The notes beneath the pieces are model-generated. The model saw only the letters and a list, made by a program, of their open reading frames with translations. It was not told the origin of the DNA and did no database searches. Both the position numbers and the translations under genes were made by a program. A stretch of 64,000 bases of DNA from Mesaphorura yosii. Its lineage: Eukaryota; Arthropoda; Collembola; Poduromorpha; Tullbergiidae. Below, piece after piece: positions 25,595 through 36,158 of this stretch (within the stretch, counting starts at the first letter, position 1; each line of letters starts with the position of its first letter). The stretch lies in the NCBI GenBank assembly GCA_009869945.1, contig WIXG01000081.1, positions 124,001 through 188,000 on the forward strand, written 5' to 3'.

Positions 25595-26886
25595 TCATTG
25601 TATAAAATCTTTGACTAGCTCGTAACTCCCAAAGAAAATGCAACCGCCTATCGAAATCCAGATTGTTCTTGGCAGGACGCCCGCGAAAAGTCTGCAATGA
25701 AAATCAAAAAACAATTTGGATTTGGAGTCAATTGACAATTGAGTGTCGTCTTCATTAATGATCAATCTAACCAAGAAATAGCTTTACCCTTTTATTCCAT
25801 TTTGGTCATGGATCAATTTGAGCACAGGCAAAATTCTGCCCCGCGCTTCCACTGAACTTGTCTCGGCCAACATGATTCGGGTCTTTGCGACGTCCAACGG
25901 GGTTGTGACAGCTGCCGAGAGTCCACCTGAACAAATCAATAACAAGGCTGGCTCAGTGCGGATTGAGAAAGGCTGGTTTCTGGGCAGTTTTTGTTTCTTA
26001 CCTGCTACCGCTCCACAAAGCGAGGATTCCAATGGATTAATGCTCCCGTTTCTTTGAATGGCTTGCAATTTGAAGAATTCCCATAACGGAAACTGGAGTA
26101 TTGAGAATGGAATTTCTCTCATGATAGTGCTAACGTACCCGCGATAGAAACCCTGGAAAAATCAAATAAAGGAGTACAAGAGAGAAATTATTTGACGAGC
26201 AAGCATTTAAATTATGTCAAAATTACACACTGTGGGACCTTCTTTTTGCCATATTTGACTCATTATTCTAGAAACACTATTTTCATGACAGGTCTGGCGT
26301 CTTTGCTTCACAATCTCGACTGGAACTCGGACAACGCAGGCAGCCTGCAGGAATAGAAGAATGAACTGAAGAACTTATGAAGTTGTTTCCTGAACAAAGA
26401 AGCAGTTAACTTTCAACCCGAACACTTACAGTTTCTCCTAAGCAGGCAGACGCCATGTGCACACTCGGGTGATTTGCTAAGCCTGTCGATGATTCTATTC
26501 TCCTCTTACAGGTGTCGTAAACCGAGAAGAAAGCCGCAGCTAGGAAATGAGAACATTAATGAGGGCCATGGACAAGCTGAAAGGATCTTTGGAATCAGCA
26601 TCACGTACCTCCAGGTGCAGATCCGCAGAATGCAGGACCAATTCCCCTGTAAATCGCAGAAAATCCTCCAGACTTCCAGAATCCATTTGAACTTTGTAGT
26701 CTCGTCTTGATCGTGTCGAGAGGGAACAGAATGACATCTACGGCTGTACCGGCAGCACCACCAGCCTGCATTTATCGATTTTCATTCTGAATTAATATGC
26801 AACATACTACTGACTGTACTTAACAGATAAGAATAGATTAACAAACACGGACTTACAAGTAATGATACGGTGAAGCTTTCTCTCAT
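25595..26886 (-). CDS. SLC25A26: Mitochondrial S-adenosylmethionine carrier SLC25A26
   Basis: Inner-membrane carrier exchanging cytosolic S-adenosylmethionine for matrix S-adenosylhomocysteine. Seven exons on the minus strand encode about 270 residues. The three mitochondrial-carrier repeats are visible: [16 protein letters not shown] (PxDxxKxR), [14 protein letters not shown] and [14 protein letters not shown]. Family-specific stretches are [27 protein letters not shown] and [14 protein letters not shown], which closely match vertebrate SAMC (LREIPFSLVQFPLWE). The start [10 protein letters not shown] follows the family pattern. The gene converges with the Pelle-like kinase; stop codons are about 147 bp apart. 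Minus-strand AATAAA candidates at 25510-25515 and 25528-25533 imply a 3' UTR reaching the Pelle-like gene's 3' UTR. Confidence 0.95.
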
Positions 26887-27775
26887 TTTCAAGGTTGAGG
26901 CAGAGGCGTGGACGAAATTATAAGACGCAAAATAATGGGCCGTGAACTCCTCCAGCATTCAGGTAGAACCCGGAATTCTTTGTCATAACTGATTTAGATA
27001 ACAAACTTACTTGCTGCTATTGATTTCTTCAAGTTTACAAGGAAAAGGACACAATATCGACAAACGCGAAACCCTTATCGTGTGTCCTTGTGTGTCAACG
27101 AGAACTGCAAATTGCATGTTAACAAACTTCTCACGGTAGTTGCACTAAAACCGGTATTTATTCGCACGTAAAGATGCACCCGTCCGATCTTCGTAAAGTC
27201 TTCCAACTGTCCCGTTGTTAGATTGGAAAATGACTGTGCAAGTCGCACCTGTTGTAATTCATGTGCGTAAGAATTCAATTTTCAGAGAACAAGGATGGCG
27301 TGAAAAGGTTCGAAGTTTCTGCTCAAAGTATTCTGGATCTAGCCGAGCGAGCCGAAGTCACATGTGAAAGACTTCTACCACTGCGACCGCCGAACGCATC
27401 CTATCGCTAAATTAAGTCAAGATTAAGAAGATCCACACCTTTTATCTAGAGTACCACGATGGATTGAATTACCAGCAGTCCGCGCTTCTGATCTACAGTT
27501 TCGTCACGGAGCGGAGTTGCAATGTGAAGGTATTGTTAGAATTCATTCTAACTTTATTGTTGTGTCACCAAAGATAGTCTCACAAAAATCTTCTTGACGT
27601 TGGCGCTTTTAGGAGCCTCGATGCTTGATGGACATGGACTGGAGCTGAATGGAATCAGAATTCATGACTTCAGCAGGAATTAAGGATAATGTTTAAGCAG
27701 CAAGCGTAAATCCAATTCTCTGCCCAATTTACTGTCGATTTCCGAAAGCAAAGTCAGGGGCGGGCCTGAGCCGGA
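26887..27775. other. Divergent region between SLC25A26 and TIMMDC1
   Basis: About 890 bp. It must hold both promoters. Parts read as open coding-like segments (27279-27409 and 27420-27526, plus strand), but they do not chain into a gene I recognise; see findings. No RNA gene or mobile element seen. Confidence 0.4.
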
Positions 27776-28968
27776 ATGGGGAACGCACCGCACAAGGTTC
27801 TCCGAGGAGACCAAGATGACATGTCCATCGACATCTCAAAGACGCCGTACTATCTCCAAGTTGCGAAGAGAAAGGAAGACATGACTGGGTCGGAGAGACT
27901 GAAGGCGGTGTTTGAGAACGAGTAAGTACTGAATTTGGGCTGGGCGTGCTTTTAAACCTGAACAGATTCTGTAATTTGCGTATAATTACCTTCCAGGAAC
28001 GGAGTCTACACTCCCGAATTAACTGCGTGCAGTGAGGCCATATTTACATCGTTGTTGGCCAGCGGACTCGTTGGTGGCATTGCGAGGTCGAGGCAAGTCG
28101 CAGTCAGCAATCGGTACAATCATTTGTACCGGAACTCTGACTCTGACCCAATTTAATTATATGACATTGTAGGGCCGCCTATCAAGATTTTTTTCGAACT
28201 TATGCTCATCATTCATTTGAGACTCCAATGAGAGCAAGGGTAAAGTCAAGCACGTGCATTCTTTCCAGATTATTAATCTGAATCAGACTATTAGTTTCAA
28301 GATTGTGCGACTTCCTTGCAGATGCTGCTGCAAGAAAGAATTTTGGTTGCATTTGGGACCGGATTTTGGCGTGTGGGTTGGCGAGTCTCATTGTTTGCTG
28401 GGATGTTCATGTAAGTTGTTTTCTTTGATTTGAGCATGGGACATCGGGACGTGGCCCAATCATTGCCCCTTTTTTTCTCTTGGCCTGCAGGGTAGTCACA
28501 ACGTGCGTCACTGCCTATCGAGGAAAATACGGCCCTCTCAGCGTTGGAGTTGGAGGAGCCACTGCGGGCATCATTTACAAGTTTCGCGAAGGTCCTAAAG
28601 CAGCAGTCGCCGGAGGAGTCGTGGGAGCTGGCTTGGGCATGTTTGCCGGACTGTTGACAGTCGCTTGCTTTAAAGCGGCTGGCACTTCCTACGACGAAAT
28701 CATTTCCACAGAATACCAAAGACGGGCCCTCGAAATTGAAAAGACTGTTCAGGCTATGCACGAAGCACGTGAGGAGGTGGACAGGGCGCACTCTCTGTCG
28801 GAGTTTCAGGATTCCTTGCTAAATGAAACGTCTGGAACTACAACCTCGAGTCCAAGTCCAAGCCCGGCTATTCAAAACTCGCCATCAGAAAGTGGGACGA
28901 GTGACCAAAGTCAAAAGAATGCAAATGTAGGAAATCTACGCTTAGACAAAACAGAATCGAAATCGTAG
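27776..28968 (+). CDS. TIMMDC1: TIMMDC1-like mitochondrial complex I assembly factor
   Basis: Multi-pass inner-membrane protein of the Tim17/22/23 superfamily needed for assembly of the proximal-pump module of respiratory complex I. Starts at ATG 27776 (MGNAPHKVLRGD). It has five exons, the last being about 28491-28968. Membrane segments show as SLLASGLVGGIARSRQ, VGWRVSLFAGMFM and, in the last exon, LSVGVGGATAGIIYKF and AAVAGGVVGAGLGMFAGLL, matching the glycine-rich helices of vertebrate TIMMDC1 (HFVIAGAVTGSLFRI, GLVAGGIIGALLG). The C-terminus is a charged helix followed by a Ser/Thr/Pro-rich tail. Poly(A) signal at 29032. Recognition rests on helix pattern and spacing rather than high identity. 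Confidence 0.85.
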
Positions 28969-29031
28969 CATTTTAATTAGCGAATTGACTGACGAAAGAC
29001 GAATGATTGTGTTGTTTGTTAGTTCTGAGTT

Positions 29032-29037
29032 AATAAA
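29032..29037 (+). terminator. Poly(A) signal AATAAA of TIMMDC1
   Basis: AATAAA 64 bp after the TIMMDC1 stop codon. Confidence 0.65.
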
Positions 29038-29102
29038 CCAAAAGTCATACTAGTTTATTCCATTCCACGAATTCGATAGTGAATCAAGTCCAGTTAAGTC
29101 AA

Positions 29103-29760
29103 TTAATCGATTACAAGAATGAAATAGCACGTGAAAGTCAGCTTCGGATCAGCATTCCAGCAGTCTCGAATCAATTTCGTCAGAGCGGCCGGAGTTTCGT
29201 TCTTGATGAATGGTCGATTTCCATTTTCCAAGTTTAGCGTAGTTGGCAGCTCCAAATGCTCCTCTCCCGTGGAAGTTGGCTTCCTCGCCGCTGTGAAAGA
29301 TGTAAAAAGTAGAATTTATCGTACAAACTTACACAAATCAAATTTGTTCCCTGCACGGGCTCATTCCGAAAAAGTACAAATGAGTACACATCGCACGAGA
29401 AATTCGGTGCCTGGCTGTTGCTGCTGTTCAGGAGCTCCGGGCCCATGTACGCTCCAGTGCCGGGCACGCCGGCATTGTCAGCGTCCGCGTCCTTTGAAAG
29501 AGGTCAGCTCGGGGCAGTGCAAATGCAAGGCAGTGACTTAATCTGGGTACGGAGTTCGACTCCTTCCATAATAAAACTGCAATGGTACGAATTCGTCCAC
29601 TAGAAGCAACTTGATTTTATTTCGTGCTGAAATTCGACAACTTTACAAAAATTCTTTGGGCACCAAGATAAACAAGTCCAATTGCTTCGGTCAGAGTCCA
29701 TATTTTATACCGAAGAAACTGCAGCATACCCCAGCCCACTTGAAACGGGCTGCAAATTTT
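29103..29760 (-). pseudogene. Decayed TKL-type protein kinase C-lobe fragment
   Basis: Three minus-strand segments carry kinase C-lobe signatures in order. The first (about 29600-29760) reads LTEAIGLVYLGAQRIFVKLS, which matches subdomain VI but has lost the HRD catalytic motif. The second (about 29385-29490) reads GTGAYMGPELLNSSNS and SCDVYSF, matching the APE and SDVYSFG region; APE is GPE. The third (29103-29292) reads NGNRPFIKNETPAALTKLI then RDCWNADPKLTF, the RPxF...LIxxCWxxDP region, where the invariant Arg of RPTF is missing; it ends in TAA at 29103. No N-lobe, glycine loop or DFG is seen upstream. The RPx...CWxxDP form belongs to tyrosine-kinase-like kinases and not to IRAK, so it is not a copy of the nearby Pelle-like gene. 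A minus-strand AATAAA at 29054 lies just past the stop. A divergent pseudokinase remains possible. Confidence 0.55.
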
Positions 29761-30465
29761 CTACTGCAACTTGACTTTCGCAAATGTGTTCGGACTGCTC
29801 TTGAGGGTCGGGCGCATTTGCCCCTGCAGATCCGAAGACCAACAGCTTGAGTCCCCTTCCCAGATTAAAACGAGTGGTGCTGACCCCCTTGCTCTTAGAG
29901 GATCTTGAGACTCCGTCCGTGGACAATCGACAATCTCAAGAAAGGCTTACATCGACTAGACTTCTTGGAAGTGCGACTCTTTTACGTGAAATTTACTCAA
30001 ATCTCTTCTCGTAAAGAGGAAAACATGAATAAAGAAAAGAAAACATAAACCTCGCGACGACACACAACACATGAGTCTTTACTCGGACTCTCGGACGATA
30101 CTTTCACCTTCAACTTTTATTTCAATTTCGGTCAGACTCAACACTCAACCCATTTAGGCCTTGTATTCCTATTTGCATAGAGAACAGTAATTAATTAAAT
30201 ACTAAAAATGCAACCAGCACTTTAATCAACAAATGCAAGCAACTGAATACGAATGCAGTGCAAGAAATAACAACCAAAGAACCAGTAACAATAAATAAGC
30301 ATTCTCCAAATGCAAATGCCACGATACATAAAATCGACCCGATTTCGACCATTTCGACTTAAAGCTTAAGGAAAACACAGTGACCTATGACCTATTCATA
30401 AATCGTCTGCCTAGCGTCTAGCACTAGTGAAGTGGAAGCCTAGGTCTAGCCTAGTTCTATTGTCA
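29761..30465. other. Intergenic upstream of kinase fragment and downstream of twinfilin
   Basis: About 700 bp of AT-rich DNA. It presumably contains the 3' UTR of twinfilin (minus strand). No kinase N-lobe or other coding exon could be recognised. Confidence 0.45.
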
Positions 30466-32206
30466 TTATTGCCCATTGCCATTTCCATTGCTTTCGTCCG
30501 CACCTCGCGTCAGGCGTTTGTTGCCCCTGTTGGCAGGTCCCTTCGGTTTCGCAAACATAGGCCGGTTCAAACTCTTCGTCGGGTGGAGCTCCTCATGTAG
30601 GAAGGCTTCGGTTAACTCGTCGCCCGTGTCAATCTCAATCTGACGGTAACAAAGAGCAGCCAATTACTAATTAAGGACAGACAATTTTTGCCAAGAGCAA
30701 TTTTGCCAGGCGGCTCGAACACTAAATCTTACCTTTTTATCCATGAATAGCCCAAATACCTGCTCCAGCTCCGAAATGAGTGGACCCTTGCAGCTGGAGT
30801 ACAGCATCCTCTCTTTTATGGAGCAGTTGGAGCCAGGCATCGAATAAATAAAGACTGCGCAAAGAAAATGAATCGAACCGTCGTCGCACTTATAAATTCA
30901 GAATTCTGGTTCCAAAATACTGCAGACTGCATATAGTTACTCTTACCGTTGCTCTCCAGATAATCTCCTTCGTGCGTGTGTGGGAAGTTGAAGATGTGAT
31001 ATCGTGCTGTCGAGTCAGGAACTCGTTTACAAAGCGTTTGAACGTTCGTATCAGTCGTACTTGCCACGTCAATCATCTCCTTCTCGATGTCTGAAATGAA
31101 ACATCGTCAATGTCTAATTAGTAAATTCACTACGTGCTAGTACGATCGAGTGAGGTCGATCCTGCAATTTACCGATCTTCAGCTGGACGTAATTGTGCTG
31201 CTTTTGGCAGAATCGTACCACAGCCTCCTGTGCCTTGCTCGTGAGAGGAAACAAAACACCCTGCAGTGTCTGGTGCTTTGTCCCTACTCCAATGTCGGTG
31301 TTCAACTCGTTCTTTTTCTGGTCCAGCAGTTCTCGCTCCGCCATAGTTAATGGGTCAGGAGCGTCTCGATTGCGTTTAATTTTTTCGTAGCCTTTCCACG
31401 AAGCTTCTTCCTGCAAAAAGCAACACCAAATTGCCAAATTCATACGCTGCGTGTGGTGCGGTGGTTGAAACAATTCTATGCCTGTTGACGCCAATAAATT
31501 AAGAGGCAGACTGAACATAAAACCAAAATCATACAAAGTTATGACGAATTCTCATTCGAGAGGGATTTGATTTGAACCTTGAGATGTCTGGGATTCTGGG
31601 CTCAGGACAGCTGAACAAAATTAACGATTAACGCAGTCAGATAAACATACCATAGTTGTTGCGAATACTTCCTCCGTGATCTGGGCGGCTCCAAATTCTT
31701 TCTTCAGAGTCGCCTTCGTGGATGCGTAGAGCATTTTCTGCCGGATTGGACTGTTATCTGGCGACCAGGTGAACAACAGCCAGTCGTAGCCGTTGTTCTT
31801 CACGGTGTCCAGCCTGAAGAGGATGTAGCACGGCTGTCCTGGCTCCAGCAGAGGGGCAATGAGCGGTTCATAGTCGGTCTGCCAGTTACTTGACTTAGGT
31901 TCGGCGTACTCGCCTAAAGACAACTCCTCTGAAAAGAAAGAACACACAAGAGCACATCAATTTCTCAATGTAAATTTGCACCCATAATTTAGTGTTGCTG
32001 TTTCTGATTCGGACTTCTTACCATTTTTGATGTCAATTTTTATCAGTCGAACGTGTCCATCTCGGCACGTTCCGAAGAAGGAGCGCAGGTGATCATTGGC
32101 TAAGGAGAGATACAGAAAGATAATGGCTTGATTGGTCAATAATGTCATGTGTCAAGTTGCTTCGATGCTTCGATCATTTACCTTGAATTCCGGTCTGATG
32201 ACTCAT
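30466..32206 (-). CDS. twf: Twinfilin, actin-monomer-binding ADF-H protein
   Basis: Twinfilin sequesters ADP-actin monomers and caps barbed ends with capping protein. Seven minus-strand exons from ATG 32206 to TAA 30466. The N-terminus MSHQTGIQ is identical to that of vertebrate twinfilin. Two ADF-homology domains follow: the first includes [11 protein letters not shown] and [18 protein letters not shown], the second includes [32 protein letters not shown] and [20 protein letters not shown]. The C-terminal tail [18 protein letters not shown] matches the conserved capping-protein and PIP2-binding tail. The first coding exon holds only eight codons. Upstream lies a 1 kb gene-free stretch. Confidence 0.97.
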
Positions 32207-33203
32207 CTCTTCTTCTTAAAACTTTGAGTGCTTAAATTAATTAGTCCTTCAGAATACTTCAATTGAGAAGTTGGAAGACAGGCAAGAAGCTTATCAGCCC
32301 AGTTCAGTTCAAGTGCATAGATGAGCGGTCGTGATCAGTGCTTCGGCTTCTTCGATTAATTGAGCTTTAACCACAGTACCAATTAGAATTTCGTTCAAGC
32401 CACTGAACGAATCTGAATTCTGCCCAGTAAGTAAATAAACTTAAAAGGTAAGTCGAATGAGGCGTAGTTTGAGAATCTTGAGTTCAGTGCGCAAAACTAC
32501 TACGAAGATGTGATGATGATGACTGATAAAAATAGTTTAAATTCTTCCAAAATGATGCACTACACTGGCGCTGGCACGAACTTAACACCTGTACGCAGTT
32601 CAGCAGTTGAGCGTTCACTTTCACAGTTCACAGAACCGAGCCGACAAGATGAGTTTGTTGTTTTTGCAATCCCGAAACGCGTAAACGTATATGTAAACGA
32701 AAGACGTGATTTTTGCTGTCACATCAAAGGCTCAAGACTCCAGTAAAAAAAAAAGTTGGCAAGAGCTCATCCCGTTATTTTCATTTTAGAATCACGCCTC
32801 TTTAGTTAATACGCGTTACATGTTGCATTGCAAATTACCATCGAACAAAGCGCTGCTGCTCGAAAAAGGCGTAACGCGTAATTGAGGATGCGACCAATGC
32901 ATTTTAATCTTTGCGCTGCACATTTTAATGACGAGAATAATGAATACGTTAAAAATGGCTCACTGGCTTCATTGCGATGATGCGACTCGGTCAAGCGTCA
33001 GGCTACTCGTCATGGAAATTCGAAGCGGACACGTCATAATTGGCTGGCTGACACTTCACGTAGAAATTCAACTCTGCTCTGCTTGAAAGTGGCGAATGTA
33101 AAATTACAAGAGTAATGAAAATTAATGCCTGAACACGGATCATATCACTAAGGAGAGCTCGAATCTTTAGTTTGGAGAATCCAGAATCGACCGTGGCAGC
33201 AGC
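32207..33203. promoter_or_regulatory. Divergent region between twinfilin and MYCBP-like gene
   Basis: About 1 kb between divergent start codons. Nothing coding is supported; only a short A-rich run near 32744-32753 stands out. Both promoters and 5' UTRs should be here. Confidence 0.45.
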
Positions 33204-34249
33204 ATGAATTCGGAGCTGAACCTTTTTGCGGAGGCGGTGGCGTCCGCTGAGCATCACGACGCTGATATCTTGAATATGGTAAGAATGTAAGAAAGCAATT
33301 TACGAGAGCCAGCAACCTGAATTTTGAAAGTTGGTGAAATGGCGTACATGGCTTTGTGTCTTGTCCTGGCACTTTTAGCACGAGCAGTTCCAGCGATATC
33401 TTGACCGAACCGGGACCACATCCAAGCTTGTGGACGCTCTCGTCAAAGTGCTCGACGCGACCCAGGCACGCCCGACTACGACTCTATTGGAGGATCCAAG
33501 AACCTATTTTTTATCGATTCTTGGCCAATGCGTCAAGCCGAAAACAGAATTGAAGTCGCTTAAGACAGAAATCATCAAAATGAAGCAGAGCGTAAGGAAA
33601 CGTCCAAATGTTCAGATTCATATTTCATCCCAGAAATTTCCTCCACGCATTTGTACGTATTTCTTCTGTACAGCTTGACCGAATCCGTGCCAAAAATACA
33701 AACTTACGGTCTCTCCTGGACATTCCGGAGCCTACTGAATCAGCAGCTGAAGAGGATGAATTAAAGAAGCTGCTGGACGACGACGATGAACACGAAGTAT
33801 TCATTCAACCAGACACAGACTCGGAAGAAATGCTCCATACTTACGAAGCATTGCGTGGTCAAGAAGGAAAGGCTACTGCTTGGGCGCAGCGGAAACTGGA
33901 ACCGAAACCGGGTGAGATTTTGGGAGAGGACGAAGACCAAGGCAAGGGCGCCCCTTCGAAGAGAGCATCAGCGGCTTGTGGCGAAGAAAGTGGAGAAGTT
34001 GAAGACGAAGACGAGGAATCGCTCGAATTCGATCCCGGCATTGATACAACCGACTTTTTGGAAGACTCTGAGGAAGGGTTAAGCTTAGACAGTGATGGTA
34101 AGGAATCAAGCGGCACGGAATGCAGCACAGACGACAGCGAACTTGGCGCAGCGTGCCTAGCGCTCCAGGCTCTTCAAGGAATGTCAGCTTCAGCTAGTGT
34201 GCATGAAGACCATGCCCATTCTCACGGTCACGGCCATTATCAAAAGTAG
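33204..34249 (+). CDS. MYCBP: MYCBP (AMY-1)-like protein with long acidic C-terminal tail
   Basis: MYCBP is a small helical protein that binds MYC, AKAPs and ciliary partners. Exons 33204-33278, 33379-33591 and 33674-34249 give 287 residues. Residues about 26-125 match the family: EQFQRYLDRTGTTSKLVDAL corresponds to EQFRRYLEKSGVLDTLTKVL of the vertebrate protein, followed by the C-terminal helix (ELKSLKTEIIKMKQS, LDRIRAKNTNLRSLL). Vertebrate MYCBP ends there, at about 103 residues. Here about 160 more residues follow, rich in Glu/Asp/Ser (for example EDEDEESLEFD) and ending in a His-rich stretch HEDHAHSHGHGHYQK. The tail is continuous with the last exon, so it is not a splicing guess. Converges with MED8 at 117 bp. 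Confidence 0.85.
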
Positions 34250-34300
34250 TTCGTACTCATTACTCATTATACGCATTGTTAAGAAAGTGGCAAATCTTTA

Positions 34301-34306
34301 ATTAAA
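34301..34306 (+). terminator. Poly(A) signal ATTAAA of MYCBP-like gene
   Basis: Part of the palindrome TTTAATTAAA at 34297-34306, which offers an ATTAAA on each strand and could serve both convergent genes. Confidence 0.5.
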
Positions 34307-34366
34307 CACGTAATACGACATGGAAAAATATTTTTAATGAATTCAGTCTGGTGTGCGCAACGCCCA

Positions 34367-35386
34367 TTATTTTGGGTACGCCGATCTAATTGTCGTTTTA
34401 ATCGCAGGGCCTTTGGTTGTGGTTGCTGCAAATGAATATGAAAATGCAACAGTTAATGTTTTAGCATATTAGCAGAGAGGCTTCGAAAGACGACATGCAT
34501 ATCAACATACGTTGGGGCGCCGTTGGAGCCTGTGCTCTAACTTGACCAATCCTTCCTACTACATCTGGCATGTTCCTCAACGACTTTCCGTACTGGAGGG
34601 CGGATACAAGCTCCTGCGTATCAAGAAGTGAAGATGTGCTCGGAAGTCCACTTCGCTCGGAGTTTTCCCATTCTTCCTTCGCAGAGTTAATGCGCTCCAG
34701 CATGGAGCTTGCCAGCTTAGTCAATTGCGCGGCTTGTTTCTATAAAACCAGGAAATCATTAGTCATCAAAATTCAGCCGTGCCAGCATTTAAAAGGTAAT
34801 GTACATACATTAAGCGTGTCAGGGTTCGACTGGCTCGCCCTGATTTCAATTTGTGTGTGTTTGCCCTCCACTTCTGGGTCCGGTTTGGTCCGTAAGTAGT
34901 CCGGTACTACCTGAACACACAAAAGGGCATGATCATGAGTACACGCATCTCGAATCGAATTGCAGCCAAGATCATGCCAATTTAAAGTTTAAGATTCCTA
35001 CCTCATGATTGAAACAAGGCAGTCTTCCTTCAGTGACATTCTGCAAGTTGATGTCGTGTTCCGGATTCAGTGCGAGGGGAATTACGGCAAGGGCTTTCAG
35101 CTGTGGAACTTTATCAGATTTCAGCAGTCTCATCAGGACATTCATCTAGAAACAACAGCATTGAATTACCATCTACTTCCATTCACCCTGGCAAAGACTC
35201 TTGTAATTTACAATTTACCTGTCCGGAGATGACCGCGAACGCATCCAGCACGTCCGGGAAGCTGATATTTTGGTGATCGTGCTCAATTCTCATGAGTAAG
35301 TTAGTTAACGACATCTTCATTTCATTGATACGAAGCAGCATCATTTCCGTGGCGGCTTCCAGGAGCTTTTCTTCACGGCTTGCCAT
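34367..35386 (-). CDS. MED8: Mediator complex subunit MED8
   Basis: Head-module subunit of the Mediator of RNA polymerase II. Five minus-strand exons from ATG 35386 to TAA 34367. MASREEKLLEAATEMM matches MQREEKQLEASLDALL of the vertebrate protein. Then LDAFAVISGQMN, LAVIPLALNPEHD, TEGRLPCFNHE and VVPDYLRTKPDPEVE, the last almost identical across animals. The final small exon (about 34367-34432) encodes TTTKGPAIKTTIRSAYPK, equivalent to the conserved GIKTNIKSAS tail. Divergent from the BTB-zinc finger gene about 770 bp away. Confidence 0.95.
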
Positions 35387-36158
35387 TGTCTGGAGTCTAG
35401 TCACAGGTCACTAGGCAATTGAGGATCAAATTCGCTGGTCTGTACCCCCGAAGACTCAAATTCACGTGGAAATTCGTAGATTCGTAACTAAATTGTAATT
35501 ATCGAGTTGACAACAGTGTAAATATGGCCGAATTCACCGATCGCGATCGGACTCGACGCAAATTCACAGCACCAGAATCGGAAAAATCGGAATCAGGCTC
35601 GGGGCTATTCAGAAAGTTTGAATTCCATTCAACAAGTGAGTGAATGCCAAATACCAAGAAAGAATTCTGACGCGACGCGTTGCCTTTTACTTTTACTCGT
35701 GTACCGAGTCAAATGCAAGAGCTTGATTGTGTAGATTCGTAAATACTGTTGGCAGAAAGGTTTATGACTCCAACTCGCCTCGGCTTCGACTCAGGCTCAC
35801 GCTCTCGGCTGTTCGTAAATTATTGTATTTACTTGCGAGTTGTGAAGAATATGAAGAATTGATGCTGTTACGGCTGATTGATTGACAAAAACGATTTTTG
35901 AAGTTTGTGGAGTTGGCGTTGGCGTTGGCGTCTTCACTGCAGTAGTACATCAATATTTTGACGATCAATCCATAATCACTCTAAATCAAGGTAAATACAG
36001 TCATTCGACGTAGAATTCAGTTGCTAAATTTGTGGGCCATGAACAGAATGGGGTTTCTCTTTTAACAGGAGACAAAATGAATAGCCGATCGGGAAAGGCG
36101 GTGGAACTCGATTGACTGAGTGACAAAGGGACCATTACACTCTTGATAACGCTAAAGA
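35387..36158. promoter_or_regulatory. Divergent region between MED8 and BTB-zinc finger gene
   Basis: About 770 bp between divergent starts. A triple TTGGCG repeat lies near 35912-35931. No coding exon supported. Confidence 0.45.

Noticed and set aside
27776..28968. Calling this gene a Tim17/Tim23 import channel subunit
   Set aside because: The helix pattern and charged loop fit TIMMDC1 better; the glycine-rich segments are shared by the whole superfamily.
29131..29541. 136-residue plus-strand open frame rich in cysteine
   Set aside because: It is the shadow of the minus-strand kinase fragment, which shows family motifs in the other direction.
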